Source of the DNA: Luteolibacter rhizosphaerae
GTDB taxonomy: Bacteria; Verrucomicrobiota; Verrucomicrobiia; Verrucomicrobiales; Akkermansiaceae
NCBI RefSeq assembly: GCF_025950095.1
Contig: NZ_JAPDDR010000007.1
Location: 62,001-126,000 of the forward strand
DNA: 64,000 bases
Reading direction: 5' to 3'
The translations under genes were made by a program, and so were the position numbers. Of the stretch, positions 60,704 to 64,000 are shown in pieces (the stretch's first letter is position 1; each line of letters starts with the position of its first letter). The notes under the pieces were generated by a model. It did no database searches. It was given only the letters and a program-made list of their open reading frames with translations, and had not been told where the DNA came from.

Positions 60704-63700
60704 ATGACCCCGCAAGAAAAGCTCGTCTATGGCTCCTACGAGGTCCTGAAGAATGACGATGGCAGCCTCTTCGTCCTCGGAGAGGGCAGCTTCGGACTGA
60801 CTTATAAGGCACGTCACGTTTTCTTGGGGCGGGTCAGCGCGCTGAAGGTGATCCGGGAGGAGCTGCTGAACCAAGGCAGCAAGACCGATCACGAGGAATC
60901 GAACCGCTTTCTGAGCGAAGCACGAGCCGTCGGCAGGCTGAATCATCCCGGCATCGCGACGATCCACGACTGCGCGATCGACCAAGGCGTCTTCTACTAC
61001 GCGATGGAGTTCTGCGACGGCGGGACGCTGCAGGACTGGTGCGACAAGAACGGGCCGATGCCCTGGCCGGAGGTGCGGCAGATCGCGCTGCAGATCGCGG
61101 CCGCGCTGGACTACGCGCACTCGATCGGCTTCCTGCACCGCGACCTGAAGCCCGCGAACATCATGCTGAACGGCGAGGGTGCCGCGCGGCAGATCAAGCT
61201 GATCGACTTCGGCCTGGCGATCAAACTGAACAATGCGATCGAGTCTTCCTCCGCGACGGTGCGGGTGGACCAGCAGGTTTTCCGCGGGAACTTCGCGACC
61301 GCGAGTCCGGAGCAGATCCTGGAGCAGCCGCTGGATCAGCGCAGCGATCTCTTCTCGCTGGGGGTGACGCTCTGGTGGCTGCTGATCGGGAAGAACCCCT
61401 TCGGCGACATGAAGCGCGGGCCGCTGATCGCGGACCGGGTGGGGCCGTCGTCCTACGCTTCCACGCTGCCGCTGGACCTGGATCCCGAGGCGCGGCTGCT
61501 ACTGGAGGGCCTGCTAGAGAAGGATGCAGGGAACCGCACCGCCTCCGCGCGGGTAGTGGTGGATCTGCTCAGCGGATCGATACATTCGGCTGCGGCTTCC
61601 ACGCCGCTGGCACCGCTGATGAGCGAGGAGGCACCGCATGTGCTGGAGCCGCTGCCGGCACCCCCGGATCTGGAAGAGGGTTACTCCATGGGCGGTATCC
61701 TGTCCGCAGGAAGCCAGATCAAACTTTACGCGGCGCGGACTCTGGACACCGATGAGGCGGTGGTGGCGATGGTCCCGGGATCGTCGCTCGATGCCGATGC
61801 ACTCGGCGGGATGCGTTTCGCGGCGAGTTGCCAGCTGGATTTCGGCGCGTATGCGATGCTGGACTGGCGCGACTCCGGCGGGAGCGATGTCTTCATCCTG
61901 ACGAAGCCGCAGGGCTGCAGCCTGCTGCTGGTGCTGCGGAAGTTCGGGCCGGCGAAGTTCGGGGATGCGCTGCCCTTCCTCTCTCATCTGGCGCGCTGCT
62001 GCGACTCCAGCATCGATTGGACTTCTTTCGGTATCCAGATGGATCCGGGTGAGATCCTGGTGCGGGCGCGCGATGGCAGCACGGATATCGAGCGCTTCAG
62101 CTCATGGTCCGACCTGGATCCGCAAGCGACGCGGTGCTTACCGCTCTTCGCCTCCGACACGGAGAATGCGGCGGCGACGGAGGCCACGCTTTCATCTTCC
62201 TCGGCGCGGGAGTTTCCGCCGATCGCGCAGTTTGCGGCGTTGATCTACCGGATCCTGGCCGGCACGGCGGTGCGGTATGCGGCCTTCTTCACGTCGAACG
62301 GCTATGTGATGGCCTCCGGACTTTCGGAGGATGGCAACGTGCTGCTGGCGGATACGATCTGTGCGCCATCGACGCAGCCATCGGCGTGTCGCTTCCTGCA
62401 ACTGCTGGCGAGCTTGGAATCGCTGCCGATGTCGGAGCTGAGTCCGATCACGCAAGCGCCGAGCGCCGAGGAGATCGAGATCGGGAAGATGACTCCGACG
62501 AGCTCGCCGGGATCGATCGACGAGATCCTGACGCGAGGGCCTCTGCTGCAAGCGGCTGCGGTAGTGCCCGCCAAGTTCGACAGCTCGGTATCCGTTCACG
62601 ACAAGGTGGCCGAACTGGAGCGCGAGTTGGCGCTCGCACGACAGGCGGCCGAGGCGGAGACCTTGAGGCTGGAAGAGGCGAGACGTGAACAGGAGCGGGA
62701 GGCTCAACGCTTGATCGAAGAAGCGAAGCGCCAGGCTGAAGAGAAGGCCCGGGAAGAAGCGGAGGCGAGACAACGGGCGGAGGAGAACCGCTTGGCGGCG
62801 GAGGCACGCCGGATTCAGGACGAGAAGCGTCGCGTGGCAGAGGAAGCCGCAGCCCGGCAGGCCGAGATGGCTGCGGAGGCACGCCGCGCTGCGCAAGCCG
62901 CTGCACAGGCGGCGGCAGAGGCCAGCCGGCTCGAAGCCGAAGCCAAGCGCAAGGCCGCCGAGGCGGAAGAAGCACGCAAGAAAGCGGAGGCCGAAGCTGC
63001 TGAGAAAGCCGCTGCCGAGGAGGCGCGCCGGAAGGAGGAAGAAGCCAAGAGGGCTGCTGCCGAAGAGGCCAAGAAGATTGCCGAGGAGGAGGCCCGCAAG
63101 AAGGAGGAGGAAGCCAAGAAGGCCGCTGCGGAGGAGGCGCGTCTCAGGGAAGAAGAGTTGAAGAAGGCAGCCGAGGAATCTCGTCTCAAGGCCGAAGAAG
63201 CACAAAGGGCCGCTCAGGAGGAAGCCCGTCGGGCGATCGAGGAAGCGAGGCAGGCAGCCGAAGAACGCAAGCGATTGGATGCCGAACGGAAGGCGGCTGA
63301 ATCCGCCGCGGTAGCACGTCGGAAGGAAGAGGAAGCGAAGCGCAAGGCGGAGGAGCAGGAAGCGAAACGGCAGGCGGAGCAGAAGAAGCGCGAGGAAGAA
63401 GCGGCTCGAAAAGCCGCTGAAGCGGATGCGAAGCGGAAGGCTGCGGAGGCTGACAAGCGTCGCCTAGAAGAGGAAAAGCTGGCCGCGAAAGCGAAAGCCG
63501 CAGCCGAGAAAGAGGAAGCCATCCGACAACAAAAAGAGGCCGAGCAAAAACGAGCTCAGGTCGAACCACGTTTGTCCGCGGCCGTCCTCCGGCGCAAGGA
63601 AGAGGAAGAGAGACGGAAAAGCGAAGAGCGGGACTTGGCTGCATCTACGCTCGCACCTGCCCCCGTGCCTGCGGTGCCGCCGAAGGTGGAAAGTTCTCCG

Positions 63701-64000
63701 GTTCCTCCTGAGCCGCTTGCCCCGCTTTCGAGCAGCTACCGGGCAGACAAGCCGCCGCAAGGTTCAGCGAAGAAAAACGTGGCCATCGCTGCATGTTTGC
63801 TGCTTCTGCTAGGAGGCGGTTTCGCCGCTTTCAAGCGGAGTGCCGGAAAAGATGGATCAACACCGCAAGCTCCACCTGCGCCTGAGACCGCGACGAACAA
63901 GCCTGCGGTTCCTGATCCCGCGCCCTCACCCGCGGCTCCTGCCGAAAGTCCGAAGCCCAAGCCCGCTCCGATACCGGCCAAGGCGACTCACTTTAATGTC
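60704..64000 (+). CDS. Ser/Thr protein kinase with pseudokinase-like domain and long coiled coil (3' end outside window)
   Basis: 1099 residues are seen; the frame is open at the window end. Residues ~12-290 are an active-looking Hanks kinase: Gly loop GEGSFG (26-31), Lys48 in ALKVIR, Glu72 in LSEARAV, HRD 145-147 in LHRDLKPANIML, DFG 168-170. Residues ~325-579 repeat the pseudokinase-like domain of the first kinase (LLLVLRKFGPAK, ALIYRILAGTAVRYAA, YVMASGLSEDG). Then ~350 residues (about 630-980) are a continuous Glu/Ala/Arg/Lys coiled coil. After a Pro-rich linker comes one membrane helix near 1022-1042 (NVAIAACLLLLLGGGFAAF) and an Ala/Pro-rich periplasmic stretch. It is a paralogue of the first kinase. 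It starts 87 bp after the small membrane protein. Confidence 0.92.
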   Translation, partial: MTPQEKLVYGSYEVLKNDDGSLFVLGEGSFGLTYKARHVFLGRVSALKVIREELLNQGSKTDHEESNRFLSEARAVGRLNHPGIATIHDCAIDQGVFYYAMEFCDGGTLQDWCDKNGPMPWPEVRQIALQIAAALDYAHSIGFLHRDLKPANIMLNGEGAARQIKLIDFGLAIKLNNAIESSSATVRVDQQVFRGNFATASPEQILEQPLDQRSDLFSLGVTLWWLLIGKNPFGDMKRGPLIADRVGPSSYASTLPLDLDPEARLLLEGLLEKDAGNRTASARVVVDLLSGSIHSAAASTPLAPLMSEEAPHVLEPLPAPPDLEEGYSMGGILSAGSQIKLYAARTLDTDEAVVAMVPGSSLDADALGGMRFAASCQLDFGAYAMLDWRDSGGSDVFILTKPQGCSLLLVLRKFGPAKFGDALPFLSHLARCCDSSIDWTSFGIQMDPGEILVRARDGSTDIERFSSWSDLDPQATRCLPLFASDTENAAATEATLSSSSAREFPPIAQFAALIYRILAGTAVRYAAFFTSNGYVMASGLSEDGNVLLADTICAPSTQPSACRFLQLLASLESLPMSELSPITQAPSAEEIEIGKMTPTSSPGSIDEILTRGPLLQAAAVVPAKFDSSVSVHDKVAELERELALARQAAEAETLRLEEARREQEREAQRLIEEAKRQAEEKAREEAEARQRAEENRLAAEARRIQDEKRRVAEEAAARQAEMAAEARRAAQAAAQAAAEASRLEAEAKRKAAEAEEARKKAEAEAAEKAAAEEARRKEEEAKRAAAEEAKKIAEEEARKKEEEAKKAAAEEARLREEELKKAAEESRLKAEEAQRAAQEEARRAIEEARQAAEERKRLDAERKAAESAAVARRKEEEAKRKAEEQEAKRQAEQKKREEEAARKAAEADAKRKAAEADKRRLEEEKLAAKAKAAAEKEEAIRQQKEAEQKRAQVEPRLSAAVLRRKEEEERRKSEERDLAASTLAPAPVPAVPPKVESSPVPPEPLAPLSSSYRADKPPQGSAKKNVAIAACLLLLLGGGFAAFKRSAGKDGSTPQAPPAPETATNKPAVPDPAPSPAAPAESPKPKPAPIPAKATHFNV

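Noticed and set aside
62192-63205. 337-residue minus-strand frame rich in Leu/Arg/Phe
   Set aside because: Antisense of the kinase coiled coil; low-complexity sequence yields long reverse frames.
1-64000. CRISPR arrays
   Set aside because: No series of regularly spaced short repeats was seen; the only tandem repeat is the two-copy 20-mer at 6688.

Overview
The window looks like chromosomal DNA of a Verrucomicrobiota bacterium, probably Verrucomicrobiaceae close to Luteolibacter. This is inferred from gene content: a PSCyt1/PSD1 cytochrome-domain protein beside a DUF1501 protein, FGly sulfatases, many secreted LamG and thrombospondin-type-3 (TSP3) proteins, a PEP-CTERM tail (short C-terminal sorting signal), a Verru_Chthon-cassette-A-like pilin-type protein, and Ser/Thr kinases with Sel1 repeats. 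DNA is G+C-rich nearly throughout. The clearest A+T-rich stretch is the 3' end of the Rhs gene and its small neighbour (about 6.9-7.9 kb).

Layout. 0-3.3 kb: SGNH hydrolase (cut by the window start), M42 aminopeptidase, SDR oxidoreductase. 3.36-18.64 kb: an intact tRNA-Tyr(GTA) whose 3' part and terminator are repeated about 15.1 kb downstream, bounding an old genomic island. The island holds a lipoprotein, a broken phage terminase small-subunit gene, a broken transposon (zinc-ribbon protein and ExeA-like ATPase), then a minus-strand group of TSP3 mini-protein, RCC1-repeat protein, GH35 beta-galactosidase, secreted 2047-aa Rhs/YD protein and a small membrane protein (candidate immunity gene). 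18.7-27.3 kb, minus strand: XRE-cupin regulator, three LamG proteins in a row, a PhoD-LamG-TSP3 fusion and a di-haem peroxidase. 27.4-29.7 kb: organophosphate-type MFS transporter overlapping a zinc alcohol dehydrogenase of the phosphonate-catabolism-associated type. 30.3-46.1 kb: two sulfatases, a large LamG protein with an internal duplication, a Verru_Chthon-A-like protein, PSD1 and DUF1501 proteins. 46.1-52.3 kb, minus strand: sulfate ABC importer (CysA, CysW, CysT, binding protein), porin, DUF2292/YezD-like protein and a glycine-zipper lipoprotein.

52.5-64 kb is a co-directional signalling locus. It holds a Ser/Thr kinase with Sel1 repeats, an exported unknown protein, a lipoprotein, an FHA-ABC transporter fusion, a small membrane protein, and a second kinase with a very long coiled coil that runs off the window end. 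Both kinases carry a shared middle domain that looks like a degenerate second kinase fold. Kinase plus FHA-ABC transporter recalls PknF/Rv1747 of Mycobacterium tuberculosis.

How the parts may work together. The 30-52 kb region couples desulfation of sulfated glycans (sulfatases, PSD1/DUF1501 partners) to sulfate uptake (porin, Sbp/Cys ABC importer, DUF2292). The island carries a likely polymorphic-toxin module. The kinase/FHA-ABC locus is the best candidate for a poorly described system. No CRISPR array, rRNA or intact integrase was seen.
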